Source: Ramazzottius varieornatus (lineage: Eukaryota > Tardigrada > Eutardigrada > Parachela > Ramazzottiidae). Taken from it: a stretch of 64,000 nt of DNA. Where the stretch lies: positions 6,307,353-6,371,352 of the forward strand of contig BDGG01000001.1 in NCBI GenBank assembly GCA_001949185.1, read 5' to 3'. How positions within the stretch are numbered: position 1 is the first letter of the stretch; every line of letters starts with the position of its first letter. The position numbers were made by a program, and so were the translations under genes. A model generated the notes under the pieces. The model was not told the DNA's origin and did no database searches. It saw only the letters and a list, made by a program, of their open reading frames with translations. Of the stretch, positions 33,365 through 45,957 are shown in pieces.

Positions 33365-34846
33365 CTTGAAAGCTGTGTTTCTTCAAACCTACAGTCGAAG
33401 GCTCGAAGGCCGGAACAGAATGACAATGACCGGAAGAAGAGGATTTCGGAGGAAATCAGAAAAGTCACGAGTTGCGAAACTCGATTAGGCTCAATCAACG
33501 ATTTAGCTGCAACCCAATCAACAATGTCAAACACCTGGAAGTCTTGGGTCTTCTCCAGTAATCAATCAAATTGCCCCAGCTTTTCACTGACTGGCTTCCT
33601 AACCACAACTCTACATGGTCTGAGTTCAGAGGCTGCGGGGCAGTCTGAGCCTGCGAGGACTTCGGGTTCGAGTTTGTTCCTCGTTCCGAATCCAAAATTC
33701 TCCTGCAAATCGGGACACTCCAAGTGTCTCGCCAAAACGATGCTGTGTCAGATACCACATTGAGCAAGCATAAATCATATATCAAGTTAAATAAATAGTC
33801 AGGGTGTGGCAGTTCCCCTGCCCGCAAAGTGTGAATTAGCCTAAGCAGGTTCGAAGGGAAAAGAGAGCGGCAGGCAGAAGCTGGACAAGGGTCAAACGGT
33901 CACGCTGCATCCGCTGACTGAAGCTCGAAGAGCTCTTTGTTCACTTTTACCAGACAGCGAAGAAGGCTAGTCGATAAGGCATGGCAGAAACTTCTGGGAG
34001 CATGCTGCTGGAGATCCCTTGAAGGCCCAAGCCAAACTCTCTGGAACTTCGTAGCGAGCCGTGTGAAGCCTGAAAGCTCCCGAAGCCTCAACACATTGTC
34101 CAGAAGAATCCATTCTTCCCTGTTCACCCTCTTTACATTCGTCATGGTTCCAGCGAGTTTTCTTGAGGTATCTCGTGTCGAAGAAAGGCATGAGACGAAG
34201 TGGTGCAGGGGACTAGGGGGTCTTGGACCGGTGGACCTCGTGGCAACCTTGTACCACAGACTGACGGTCTAAATTTACGCCCATACTGTACGAGGGGGAG
34301 CAGCACGGACCTCACTGACACGATCAATAAATCCCCTTACATTCAGGGGCCTGTGACGCAGTTGCTGGGTAAATTCAACGTGGCGGATGGAGTGAATTCC
34401 CTGTAGAGCCAAACATATCAACAGACTGAAGGTCCGGCTCACGACGGTGGAAATTCTCGTTCGGTTCTTGAAGTCATACCAGGAGCACTTTGACAGGGAA
34501 CGAAGTGCACGGCCTGTTCTTGCCTGGGTGCTTGTGCTTGGTTTCATCGACTTTGAGTTGAGGTGGCTTGTCTGTGCGTCATTGTTTGTCCTTGGTGCCA
34601 TCTTGTACCCTTCCCATCTTCCAGAAGAGTTCTTTTCCGTCGCTGAGAGCTACAGTCTGTCCCTCAAGGTAAGTGAACCTGATCATGAAAGATCTTCCGT
34701 TAGCAACGGCTGTCCAAATCCTGCGTGCATGACTTTGTATGTGTGTTTGTATCACAGGAAAAAAAGCCCACAGTGGTGTCGCAATAGCAGTGTTTACCGT
34801 TAATAAGCACCCCTTTTGAGCCATCCATACCCACTGCGCCGCCATC
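33365..34846. other. No recognisable gene
   Basis: This interval separates the divergent RRP41 and short THAP genes, so it holds both promoters. Open frames at 33937-34272 and 34447-34803 (+) and 33495-33827 (-) carry no recognisable domains. The 34447 frame has a hydrophobic stretch (LAWVLVLGFIDF) but no supporting context. Confidence 0.45.
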
Positions 34847-36062
34847 ATGGGGAAATTTTGCTGTGTTCCTGGCTGCAACAATCGGGCTAACCGTGACAAG
34901 TTTGACAGCAAGGGTCAGACCATCGGATACTTCCAGTTCCCCCCAGAGAATGATCCTCGTCGAGCAACGTGGATCCGGAACATTCGTCGTGATCCCGGCC
35001 CGTACTTCTCCATATCAGGCACAACCTGCGTCTGTTCCAACCACTTTGAAGAAGAGTACATCGAACGCTTAGCCATCTCCACTGGATTCCGTCTTCGTCT
35101 GACGAAGGAAGCCATTCCTACCCTCTTCTCCTGGAATAACGGGACTAAAGATGGCGAAGATACGGGCGCATATCCCGAAGTCGAAGACGTCAACGGAAAT
35201 GCTGACGATTCGGATAGCCCTGATAACGATACCAACGGTGAATACGATGTAAGTCACCTTTCTTCGTCCACCTTCTGACCGTTCGTTTTACGCTTTTGGA
35301 AGATAGTCTGGGCAATCTGTTCACCGAATCGGTTTAAGGGGAAGAAGGGAATCAAAGGGAGACTTTTTATTAGTGTTTTTTTCGTGCTCAATTGGCGACA
35401 ATCAATCGAAGGAGTGTTGAAGTGACGTAATAGGCATGCAACGAAGTTGCCGCTCTGGCGGCTCCGCTGATGGGACCGCCCTGTCCGGTGGATATGGTTG
35501 ATTGACTTCGGTTTGATTCGAAGGAAAGATTTTCAGTTGTTTTCTCATTTTCCGGAGTCCAGACGAATTTTCGTTTCTTTCCTCGCGCGGTCCACACTCC
35601 ACAGAAAGTTGCCTCTTTTTTCTTTCGTATCGATTTCATAGTAAAGCACTCCCTAGAATGAATGTAAAGTCGAGCAATTCCGATTTTGCTTTACAGGACA
35701 CTACCGAAATAAAGTCGGAGGCAAACGGCCATGGCGACTTCAACGGCGACGACAAGGAGGGCTCACCTTCCGGATCCAACCAGCAAGGCACCTCCAGTTC
35801 GAAGCGGAAGATGACCAAGCCTCAGCCTCGCCCCTCCAAGATGGCTCGCACAGGGAGCCCAAACAGATCTGGTAAAAAGTTTGGGGCTCGAGAGTTTGCC
35901 AACAAGGACGATGCTGAGGCGGAAATCGCCAGGCTGCGTACCACCGTACAAGTCTTTGAACGTAAATTCGCCGAGATGTCCAGACTGGTAAACGAACTCC
36001 GCTCTACTACCATCAAGATGCTCGGTGTCATGTCCGCAAACACCAACGCGAACAACTCCTGA
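34847..36062 (+). CDS. Short THAP-domain protein with C-terminal coiled coil
   Basis: 255 residues, two exons (34847-35248, 35697-36062), intact frame. The THAP zinc finger is at the extreme N-terminus as usual: MGKFCCVPGCNNR, FQFPPENDPRRATWIRNIRR, CVCSNHFEEEYIE and the closing AIPTLFSW, giving C-x3-C...C-x2-H. An acidic linker (DSDSPDNDTNGEYD) follows. Then comes a basic, Pro/Ser-rich nuclear segment (SSKRKMTKPQPRPSKM), and a final leucine/valine heptad helix (EIARLRTTVQVFERKFAEM) that probably dimerises, as in many THAP proteins. DNA-binding transcription or chromatin role by family; the targets are unknown. Many THAP proteins derive from P-element transposases, but no transposase part is visible here. 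Confidence 0.88.
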
Positions 36063-36787
36063 AGACGACATCACAAAGTATGCAAATATAACCGTGCTTT
36101 CTCTCGACTGTTATTTTCCACCCGATCTAACAGAATGTATCTATTATCTACCTAGGTGGAAATTTCCGGAATTTATGTGGGACCTTGGCAGATGAATTGA
36201 ACCAGATCGCTGTTCCAAGTGGCGCACATCTTCGTTCTTATTGGTTGGGAGTGTGCGCCACTTGGGAAACGATCTAGCTCAAATCATTTGCCCACATTCT
36301 CTCTCATTCAGCAATTTTGATTTTGTCGTTTCTTTTGCAGATTCTTCTTGAAGAATTTCCTCGAAGAAGCAAAGGATAATGGCCGTTATGTGGAATGAGT
36401 TAAACGTTGTTTCTTCTGAGCTGTTACTGCAGCTGATAGCCCATTTCCAGCCCTGTCTCGTTTGAGGATTTTGATCTTCAGCCGTAGCGTTCATTTGATG
36501 TTCTGGGAGAATTGTTGTCGCAGACTCTCTGCTTTCCTGCTGTTGGTCTGTCTTAATGGCAGTTTTCTGTTGTTAAGTGAATGAGCACTTAACATCTTAC
36601 CTTACTTTACTAACTTGTACTTTCTTCAAAGAACGGAAACTGCTACTTGAATTTTCTGAAATAATTACAAATGGCGAGAGTTGGAGCTGTATGTTGGATG
36701 CTGTAGTCAGAGACGGTGCATTCATCCTCCAGCTGTCTGCCCGCGAACATCTGAAGAATGATTTTGTTGAACTAAAGGGATACTTAA
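36063..36787. other. Intergenic, with one hairpin-family element
   Basis: No recognisable gene. The hairpin element at 36200-36280 is described separately. A minus-strand frame at 36279-36494 has no recognisable domain. Confidence 0.5.
36200..36280. repeat. Hairpin-family element, copy 4
   Basis: CCAAGTGGCGCACA at 36215-36228 pairs perfectly with TGTGCGCCACTTGG at 36252-36265. Outer flanks GAACCAGATCG and CGATCTAGCTC extend the inverted repeat. It lies between the short THAP gene and the decayed ubiquitin sequence. Confidence 0.88.
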
Positions 36788-37031
36788 AACTGAACCTTCA
36801 CCTTGTCGGTCTTGCCAGTGAGGGTCTTGACGAAGATCTGCCTGCCTCCATGGGGAAGAAGAGCCAAGTCATCAGCCATGTTTTTGGGTCTTGTAGTCTG
36901 ACAATGTCCTGCCATTTTCCAGCTGCGTTCCAGCGAAGGTCAGACGCTCTTGATCCGGACGGTGCGTTCCGCGGCTTGAATCTTGGCCTTGACATTCTCG
37001 ATGGTACCCGAAGGTTCGACTCTCGGGTGGA
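36788..37031 (-). pseudogene. Decayed ubiquitin coding sequence (about one and a half repeats)
   Basis: Minus-strand translation shows [15 protein letters not shown], then in another frame [20 protein letters not shown] followed by SDYKTQKHG, then in a third frame GGRQIFVKTLTGKT and a stop. These line up in order with ubiquitin ([47 protein letters not shown]), so they represent the end of one ubiquitin unit and the start of the next. At least two frame changes and many substitutions show decay. The upstream part of the first frame (to 37371) does not look like ubiquitin and its origin is unclear. Confidence 0.8.
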
Positions 37032-37371
37032 ACGCTCGTTTGGGCCCGATAACGGATACGAGAAAGGCACCATCGTCCTCGCGTGCAGCAACAGAAACGG
37101 TTAACTTAGCAATCCGTTCAAGCGCACCCAGTCGTATGTCCGGAAGGATGACAAAGTTCTCCGTGACGTTGTTGCCTGTTCCCACCAGGCCGTAGTTCGA
37201 ACCGATGACTGTCTGCTCCATTTTCAGCGGAGGTGCTTGGACCGCTGGGCTGCATTCCCATACCGGTTGCTGATATTCGGTGAAGGTACTAGGACAGTAA
37301 ACCCAGAATGGGGTACCCCACTCTGGTAAAAATGAAAGCGAAAAATCTTGATTACAGTGTTGGTCTATCAC

Positions 37372-38398
37372 CCAATGGCTTCATAAAACTGACGTAGTAC
37401 GTCGTCAAAGCCGTGAACTTGAAGCCCCAATCCCCAAGATCTAACTCACCAACGCCCTAAGGGATGTTTCGCGCGTATAATGACACAATGGTAAGATTGA
37501 AATGCCCCAACACTGACGACGTTCCGACAATTCCTCCTCAATTCTGATAACCGTTCGGGGCTGGAGAATGTTAGAACCTGCAGTTGTCTGTCTTCGAAAA
37601 AAATGACGCTGAGTTTGCGCCCGAAAGCCGATTGCGGATTTTCTGCGCCCGGGGAAATACACTGGAAAACACGGAAAATCGTCGGTGAGAGGCCTCAAAG
37701 TGCCGAAAATTTGGGCTTTCTCGCATTACTATGTTAGACCAAGACGTACGTCACACAGTTAAGCAAAATTCTGTTGATGTCGATCGGAGATTCCAAGTGT
37801 TCAGCTAGATCAGCCAGAACGCAGTTTACAGCAGGAAAAATACTCTACAGTACAAGACTACAGCACAAAAAAGTTCGAAACGAATTGCGCAAAATCGGAA
37901 TTTGACTAGAACTCTAGCAATTGAAACTTTTGTAAGTTACGCGCATACTTCAGGAGTCGGTACTTCGTATCACTGACGAAAGCGCAGTCTAGTGTTTCGA
38001 CGTCAGTTCTTTGTCATTTCTTCCACTTCGGAAACTGATGAAGAAATTAACCACGGAAGATGAACCAAAACAATGCACGTTAGGGAATCTACAGCAAAAA
38101 CTAAAAGAAAATTTGATTAAGCAGCATATATAAAAGAGAACAACGCCGCAGAAGAAACGCCAACAAGGAAAGGAACTACCAGACGGCGGATAAAAGACTG
38201 AAATTTGGAGGATGAAGTCAATACTAAACACTTTGGATACAAAGCAGAGTAGCAGGCACTTCAGATACAGTACAGTACAATTTATCGAGCTGAGGAAGCT
38301 GAGCAAACTTCACACTTCTGGAAGAACCGTCCGAGAGCTTTAACCATAAGCCGTTGTGCATATACTTCTCTGTCATGGATAGAACTATCGCTTTGCAT
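37372..38398. other. No recognisable gene
   Basis: A minus-strand frame at 37441-37698 has no recognisable domain. The rest is A/T-rich with no supported feature. Confidence 0.45.
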
Positions 38399-40027
38399 TT
38401 ACAAAGAATCCAGCCTGGGCCGTCGGAAGGCAAGTCCAGGCTTGGACAACAGCGGCTCGACCACCGCAACTGGAAGTGGCGAAAGATGTTCTTCCTTTTT
38501 CCTGAGTTTCCTAGAACGCTTCTTGGCTACGGAAGTTTTAGTCGGCGACTCGGACATGGAAGGCGACCGCTTCTTCTCGATCTTAGGTTGACGAGACGAA
38601 CTAGTACGAACCTGGACTGGGATCGGAGGATCCTCCTCGTCGTCGTCGATCTGGTCGTATTTTGTGGCGACGGTACCGACCGTTGGCGGGGGAGGTGAAA
38701 TCGAGTCCTCCGGAGAGAAACGAAACGTTTCGTTCGGCATGGTCACCAGATTCCACCTGCAGATGAGACAAGCCAGACAGTAAGGTGACAGAAATCCCAT
38801 AAGCGTCACGTTAAAGTGTAGACTTGTCACCAGCTAGATAACTCAAACTCGCGTCCTACGTCGGCAAGGCCTACCGAACATCAAGCAAGTGCAAACGGGT
38901 AGGACCTACTCCCTTCCCAAGACGTCATGCGCAAACTTCAAGCAGCAACTGCCACCGGAAATGACTTCCAGTTACTCGCAATTGTGATGCTAAGCACATA
39001 CTTTGGTAGAATACGTTGTTGCTCCATCGCGCGCAGATCAAAAGGCTTGATTTCCGGACGACTATTGCCCGGAAGTGGAGGACGCGAAGGCAAGCTGAGT
39101 GGAGGAAGCATCCTCGGTCCTTTGTAGTCATCTTTCACATCGACGGAGTCGTCGTTGTCGCTGTCCGCGTCTTCTTCAGGCACGAACATTTTCTGATCGA
39201 GGAAATCTTGCACATTGTAGGTTTTCTTTTCGAGCCTACGAACGTAACGGATACAATCTTATCACCGTTTAAAACTGCTTAACGATCATTAAAGCGATGT
39301 GAAAAACCACTTACGTGCTCGGTTGCTTTTGCTGCTCGACAGCGCTAAACCGTACTTGGTTCTCGCCTGTCCTCTTCGCGACTCGCACAAGTCCCTCATC
39401 AACCAGTTGCTCGAGCTTACTCCGAACGTAGGCTTTACCGAAAGATTCCTCGTCGATATTTACCCTGAAACGAAAATCAGAAGTCGGCAAAATCGGAGAG
39501 ATTTTCAATCAATCAACCGATTAACCACGAACAAACTATCGTTCCACACAACCTTACGGAAATGTGTTTTTGACGTAAAGTCCCACTTCCGCCACAGTCA
39601 GAGGATGTCTTATTTCCTTCAGGGCCATCCGGATAGCCTGGCAAGCCGAGTTGGAACCGTCCACTTTTAGAGAGCGTTTCCGCTTGCCAAAATTCAACAA
39701 GAAATCATCGTAGACAACCGTATGTTCTCCATTGCAACACTCCACTGACTGCATCAGCAGTCCACTGTTGACGCAAAGTCGTAGCTGAGCTTCTATCATA
39801 CGTTCAGGATAATCAGATACGTAAGGAAGGAGCTTTTGGAAGGTAGCCGATTCCTTCTTGATCCGGAGCTGGAACAGGCCGTAGCGAAGGTTGCACACAA
39901 AATGAAAGTCCACTTCAGCGGTGTCCCAAGCGTCGTCCAATGGCTCCTCGGACGACACTAGTGGCAAGCAGCAATCTAGAAGGTACAGTCCAGGCACAGC
40001 CATCATTGATTTCAGCCTTTGGTCCAT
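38399..40027 (-). CDS. Unrecognised 403-residue protein, probably nuclear with a winged-helix-like segment
   Basis: Exons 40027-39558, 39464-39315, 39235-39002, 38756-38399, all GT-AG, summing to an intact frame, which makes it a convincing gene. The N-terminal half is globular with conserved-looking motifs (LLPYVSDYPERMIEAQLRLC, YDDFLLNFGKRKR). Around residues 140-200, IRMALKEIRHPLTVAEVGLY followed by LEQLVDEGLVRVAKRTG resembles a winged-helix fold (helix, helix, strand-wing). The C-terminal half is acidic (EEDADSDNDD), then proline-rich, then basic (KIEKKRSPSMSESPTKTSVA; KKRSRKLRKKE), suggesting a nuclear protein with localisation signals. I cannot name the family. Confidence 0.75.
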
Positions 40028-41782
40028 TTATTCGTGGAGGAGAATTGGAGAGGAAATCTGGAAAGGCACAAGCAGGGCACCAGGGCAGGCAGAGAATAAG
40101 AAGATGAGAAATTGTTAAGTTAAGAAGTACAGGATGTCAAAGATGTCATACCATGTTACTCAATCAAATATCCAAATCAGCTGACTTGGATGGAACTCAT
40201 GGAAGATATTTGACTTGATTGCGTCGCCCAGTCACAAGGCTACACGCGGACGAGAATGACAGCACATGCGTCCACGCCGCCCACGCGAGGTAATGTTGGA
40301 GTTGACCACCGGCCTCTGTCCAATCAAGAACGAAAATTACGAGCCGGTCAGGTAGACCATAGACGTTGTTCAGCTTCTTCCAGTGGTATTTCTTCCAGAC
40401 TTGCGGTCTTAAACTTGCACATGAAACCTGAAACGGCGTCCCTTTATTACCTGTACGACGAAGTGACTTCCCATGCGGCAGCGGAGGAGAAACGTCCTTG
40501 AATTACATAGGTGGGATTGATCTGCTGCTGCTCTTCATTCCATTGTTAAGCCAGATCTCAGTGATTTTTCTGTATTCAACAGAAATGGACGATCAAAGAC
40601 TTCAGGGATTTTCCAGTCAACTTAGTCCTTCGCAGCCCTAAAAATCAAGCTTGAATTTTCCCTTTGGCCCGGATAGGGACACTATAAAACGATCTCAGTT
40701 TGCCGGGGATGAATCATGAGGATCCTACGGCGAAAACGGTGACACCGGAGAATGGTAAAATCACTAAAATGACAGTCTGAATTCCAGCAGTCCTTGTAGG
40801 AAAAAGGAATGAAGTGGACAGAGCAGAAGTGTTTGCCTGTTTGGCCGTTGTTGACGACAGCTGGAGTCGTCTAAAGGAACGAGCCGAATGGATGGTGTCC
40901 ATCTGGGAAGTGTGGTCGTTCATGCAACGAGTGTGACGACCGACAAGAAGGGTACGTTACGCAGTGAGGAAGCTTCTGCAAGTCGAGGCAAAGGTAGCGC
41001 ACCGTTTTCTCGAGCGTTCACCAAAGACACCCTGGAGAAACTGAGAAAGAAGAACCTGAACATTGTTGCCACCATCAACATGTTCGTTTCCCCTGCCGCC
41101 TACAGGAAAGAACTGGGTAGCAGGTAATGCCAGATATCAGCGGTGGTGCACCGCATCCTGTCAGCTTTGTCATCGACTAGACCATTTCTTCCTGGCTGAA
41201 TCTTGATAACACTCAGAGTACTAAGGTTTTCGACTACAGACAGGATAAACTTGACGTTCTTTTGTAGTTTGTTTCTGCCTCCCGGTTTATTTCTGCCTTT
41301 TTTGAGTGCTTTGCTGTTTTCTGTTAATGAGAAGGAAAGTCGAATAAGTTTACTGTCGAAACGTTTCGTGTCGCAGTTGGTCGTACTGTAACGATTAAAG
41401 TCAGGGATGGGTCGGTATTGACATGTCAGTATAAATAAGACTAGAATAAGTCAGCAAGGAAACAAAACTTGTCGAACACCACAGCATGCACCGAAAGATC
41501 CAAAAGTAACGCGAATGTAGAATCTGGAAAGTAAGAGAGACAACCACCGCGGCATATTCATATCCAAGTAACGCAAATTCGACATCGAGTCAAACGAAAA
41601 GCGGAAAAATAGTCACAACAACAAACGCACGAAGTTACAACCAAGAGTCGTCTCAGCTACAAACTGTGGAATTTTATCGCTAAATGATTTCAAAGTCTTG
41701 ACCGAGCTCCACTTCCGCCTCCAAAGCAAGCAAATGCAGCGTTCTTCTGTTAAGCGTCAGTTTTCCTTCTCATAGCCCAGAC
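40028..41782. other. Intergenic; weak coding hints at about 40800-41127 (+)
   Basis: On the plus strand two overlapping frames, ending in WMVSIWEVWSFMQRV and in DTLEKLRKKNLNIVATINMF followed by a stop at 41127, have a coding-like look, but no start, splice sites or domain tie them together. The rest, to the end of the Unc-18 gene, shows nothing I can support. Confidence 0.35.
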
Positions 41783-44768
41783 TCAGTCGCCAAGGTTCTT
41801 CAGGTCGCCCAAAAAGCTCTCCGGCGTAATGATATGCGTTGAACCTGCAAAGCAACCGTACTTCAGAGCTACAGTCACCGATAAAATTCACTACTCAGAT
41901 CAAACTAGCCTAGGTTTGCTCCTTACCTATCAGAATTTCCCAGTTCTTAGCATTCTGAGTAACTTCGTATGCCGTCCTCATTTCAGCGTAAGTAACGCCT
42001 CCGACGATGAAAAAGATAAGGCGAGGTCCGCTGCGCACCGAAGGTATGCTGGTTTTGTCTTTGTGCCAGTTTCCGTATCGCGCACTGCAACGAAGCACCA
42101 TGTGCGTCACGCACATAGTCTCTCCAAATTTTGATCAACTTCAGAACGACGGTGCAAGTCGCTCACCTGGTAGGAACTACACCACCCTGGGTATTCTGAT
42201 GTCCAGGAAGGAACGGGAAGTGCTTGGCATCCAGGACCTTGGCGTCGGGCTTGCCTTCCACGGCGTCTTCCATCAAGTCCTTGATGATCGGCGTCCATCT
42301 CGACAGATCGAAGGTCTCGGCCGTGATTCGTTGCTTACGGGTTGGCGTCCACTGCTTCCTCTTTAGTCCACTCTGCAAAGACAAGCCCATGAAACAAACC
42401 AGCCATCTTCCGTGTTACAACATGTCATGTCATATAACGTCTAGTGACGTCACTTCCGGTTGGCCTTCTAAGCACGGTTCTTCGTTCCGAAACCAGAAGG
42501 ACCAACGTCCGAATTTTCTGATCATACCCTTCATCCCATAAGCCGATGCGAAGATATAGTGAAAAAGCGAAAGTCTTTGGTAACGAAAAATAATTTTGCA
42601 AGGGAGTAAAACGGTTGGATAAGCTTACGTCAGCGAGGATATTGATACCCAGGTTCTGCATGTTCAGCACGATGTTCCTCTCTTCGCTAGACATCTGTGC
42701 GTGGTGGATCAGCTTGTTCAAGTTATCTTCCGGGATGCCGTTCTTTGAGAGAATGAAAAGCAGGATGATGCGAAGCTTGTCGAAGTTGGTGTAGTTCTGA
42801 TCGAGCAGAATAGGCACGATCGCTCTCATCGGATCGCGAATCTTTTCACCTTCCGGCGTTTCACCCATAGCCAAATCCTACAGCATAATTCTAATATGAG
42901 CTCTTCTTCAGGTTTGCTCCAGAAGAAGAAGCAAAGGGACGGGACATCGGCACTGACTTTAACACGATCGTTACTCTCAAGCGGCGCACACGTTCAGCCA
43001 GTAACAAACAAAACGTGCGCTACTTGAAGTAACGATCATGTACAGTTCATTTGGCAACGTCCCAAAAGAAACAAAGAACCTGCCTGTTCAGCTCGACAGA
43101 GTCGTTCGATCTTCCTCGACTCGTACTGCTTCATGCAGTCTTCTGTCAAGTGGATATGTGTGGAATACTTGTTCAGTTCTTTCTGGTACTGTGGCATTTG
43201 TTTGATCATGAAGGAGAGATCTTTGATGTTCATCTTGTCCGTGTTCTTCTGATTAGCCTCCAGGAACTTTTTCATACCAGCAGTAATATTTCTGCAAGAA
43301 AGAGTCACTATATTAGACAGAGGTACCACTGAGAAGAATATTCAACTTCTAAAGTTTGGGAGCGCGCCGAACAAACTCCACAGGATTGTTTTTCTCAAGT
43401 GGCACACTGTTCCAGCCAACAACACTGAAAACATGCGCCACTTGGAAAAGCAACGCAACAACTCAACAGGATCGTTTCCTTCAAGCAGCGCACATTTTCA
43501 TTGTTGTTGGCTGGAAGCGGGCGCCACTTGGAACATGATGTCGAGTTTCTTTACCATGTCCCATTTTCAATTTACATACTTGGTGACTTTGGCAATGTGG
43601 TTGTGACGATACTGCACCCAAATGTCGTCGTTCTCGTCCAGCAAAATCTCCTTCTCCCGCACATCGTTACTGCCGGTCGTCTCATACTTGTACACGTCGT
43701 TCTCGATCGGCAGCAGGTCGTAGACCATAGCTTGCAGTGTCAGCTCGTGCAGCAGCGGAGTGACCAAGTCAAACGCCCGATCCACAATGATCAGCTGCGA
43801 ACGTGACTTGTCCGGACCCTGAAACCCACAAGACATTTCAACAGCTACTTCAGTACTGTTTCAGCTGGTTAGCAGAGAAACTACGGACCTCGCCCATGGT
43901 TGGATCGTCAGCCTTGTAAGCTTCCAGCTTTTGATGAACCAGCTGAGCCAGCTCAACGTTCCTATCGTAATCAGCGCGGTAACGAATGCCCGGATATTCT
44001 CCCAGAGTGGCACACAACGTGGCGATCTGTTCGGCCAGGCGTTCCATGGCTTGATTACGCCCAGACTGTTTCAGCGGATTGTAGAAGTACTGGAATGTTT
44101 CGGGACTATCGAGTGAAAACACCTGTAAAATTTAACGCGATTTAGTCACTGAAGCGATTCGTAGGATAGAACCTTGATTACCTGGGATTCGTAAGGAAGA
44201 AACGCAATATTGACTTCCTTCAGTGTCTTGATGAATTTGGAGGAGATGGACTTGCACATATGGTTGAAGAGCTCATCGGGACAAGCTTCCGTCAAGAAAA
44301 TGTGAGCTGCTTTGTACTGATGGTTCAGAGGATTCTCGAAGTCTTTGATGAGAAGCTCGACAGACTTTTCTGTGGGTGTCATCAAGTAGATGGCCTCCAT
44401 GTTGACCAGAGGCTCGCGACGCTTGTTCAAATCCTCCACGACTACGAAGAACCATGGATGATAAACTAATTTGTTTGACAGATTAGTATGACGCACAGAG
44501 AAACTCATGCTCAGCGCCGCATTTAGAACAGTATATCTTACTGGTGATTCCTTCGTTCATGATATCGTGCATCTTGACGCAGGAACTGATCATCCGCATA
44601 CTGAGTTGATCTACTACAAGCACCTTCCATTTCCCCTTCTCTTTGACGGAGCGAAGCACGTCCGAAAGAATCTCTGGAAAGGGTAGAAGTTTTGTAACAG
44701 AGTTACTTTGTAACAGAGTTTTCTTTACGAACAGACTTACTCTGCCCAACAATCGCCTTCAACGACAT
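41783..44768 (-). CDS. STXBP1: Unc-18/STXBP1 (Sec1/Munc18) syntaxin-binding protein
   Basis: Regulator of SNARE assembly in neurotransmitter and other regulated exocytosis; binds syntaxin-1 at the plasma membrane. 591 residues in ten exons: 44768-44741, 44673-44542, 44441-44182, 44122-43889, 43818-43580, 43291-43084, 42877-42629, 42372-42167, 42084-41927, 41844-41783; the lengths sum exactly in frame. Nearly collinear with human STXBP1: [104 protein letters not shown] and [19 protein letters not shown]. Human is 594-603 residues. Intron 6 uses a GC donor (CAG|GCAGGT) and intron 4 a weak GTCCGT donor; only these keep the protein alignment and frame. Introns 5 and 6 carry hairpin-family elements. 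Confidence 0.98.
42964..43038. repeat. Hairpin-family element, copy 5
   Basis: ACGATCGTTACTCTCAAGCG followed by GCGCAC pairs with GTGCGCTACTTGAAGTAACG followed by ATC. The centre contains CAGCCAGTAACA. It lies in Unc-18 intron 6, the GC-AG intron. Confidence 0.85.
43370..43540. repeat. Hairpin-family elements, copies 6 and 7 (tandem)
   Basis: Copy 6: TTCTCAAGTGGCACAC near 43392-43407 pairs with ATGCGCCACTTGGAAAA near 43433-43449. Copy 7: TTCAAGCAGCGCAC near 43480-43493 pairs with GCGCCACTTGGAA near 43520-43533. Each copy is preceded by an (A)ACTC(C/A)ACAGGAT(T/C)GTTT flank, so the conserved unit extends beyond the hairpin. Both are in Unc-18 intron 5. Confidence 0.8.
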
Positions 44769-45957
44769 GCTGGCCGATAATCCGAGGTGGAAATATTACA
44801 GAATATCGTCTCTTTGATGAGAGAAGGAGTGGTCCAGTACTGGTAGTTACCAGGGGGTATTCCTGAACGATAGAAATTTCAAATAAAAATGCATCTATCA
44901 TCGAAAGGCATCTATCATTCCGTCTCCCCTTTTCCTCACGTCAGCAGCCCAAGACCAACAAACGACGTCGATGGAATGATGAGGAGTATCGATTATCGGC
45001 TTCCCCTGTCTATGGAGCACCAAGGGCTTTCTCGGGACTCGCGAGAATGACAGAAGATAAGGATGAAGCTGGAACAGCGAGACGGCATGCAAAAGAAATC
45101 CATTGCCCATTCAAATTCCAAAACATTGGCCTAATGTAGAGAGTCGAGTCAGCAAGTACAGCTCAGTTGATATTACGCAGTGGAACAACAGTATTACATC
45201 GGTTATCCATGACATCATACACAGCATTTTTGAACGGTCTGGAGGTTAAGGCGTGGGGGGTTCGCGATAAACAATCAACCGAACTGGGCCGTATAAGCGA
45301 TCCATATCGTTCCTGTTCGGTGCACGTTGTTCGCACTGAGTCAGTCTTCCTAGTGAAAGTAGTAATGTTAGACGGTAGACCGCACCTTGTTCTCCACGTT
45401 CCGTTGCAGATCCAGGGCGCATGTTCCTCTGGTTCCTCAAATTTATCGCAACTCCGCATTTGTCCGCAATCGCCATTTTTGTCTTCCGAAAATCTTGGTC
45501 GTCGTCGTTCGTCAAGAAAGTTCGAAGGTTGCATCCTCCAGATCTCTTCCAGCTTTTAGGTTTCAAGGAGCGTCGAACTGCAGGACTAAAGGGAAAGAGG
45601 ACTACAGAGTGGCTTTCAGCTTCGTTTTCCGGATCCTGATCAGTGTCGACGTTTAAAGGTCTGTTCATTTATCGCTGTTCCACTTGTGACCATATCTCCA
45701 TAATTTCGAAACTTTCAACGCATCTTGCTCCCTCCAAAGGCAGTTTCCGTCTCATCCTTCGTCAGGTATGTGCAGGCCTGAGTAACGGCATTTTCTTATA
45801 GGCGGTACCTTTTAGGTGCGAAAGATGGACGTCGCCTGCATTCGAAGGAGTCCTCGTTGATTTTTTTGCCCGCTTGCTGCTGCCTGTTTTGCTTTCATTT
45901 CTTTCAGTTTGATGGCTTACGTTTTGACTTGGCTTTCAGGTTGCTTTGCTTGGTGAA
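44769..45957. promoter_or_regulatory. Divergent region between Unc-18 and the NCOA5-like gene
   Basis: The two genes start in opposite directions from this 1.2-kb interval, so it contains both promoters and 5' UTRs. A 140-codon minus-strand frame (45668-45246, starting MNRPLNVDTDQDPENEAES) could be a small gene, with or without a 45-bp in-frame intron, but no domain is recognisable. An acceptor-like run ending GGCTTTCAG just before the NCOA5 start suggests a 5' UTR intron there. Confidence 0.4.
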
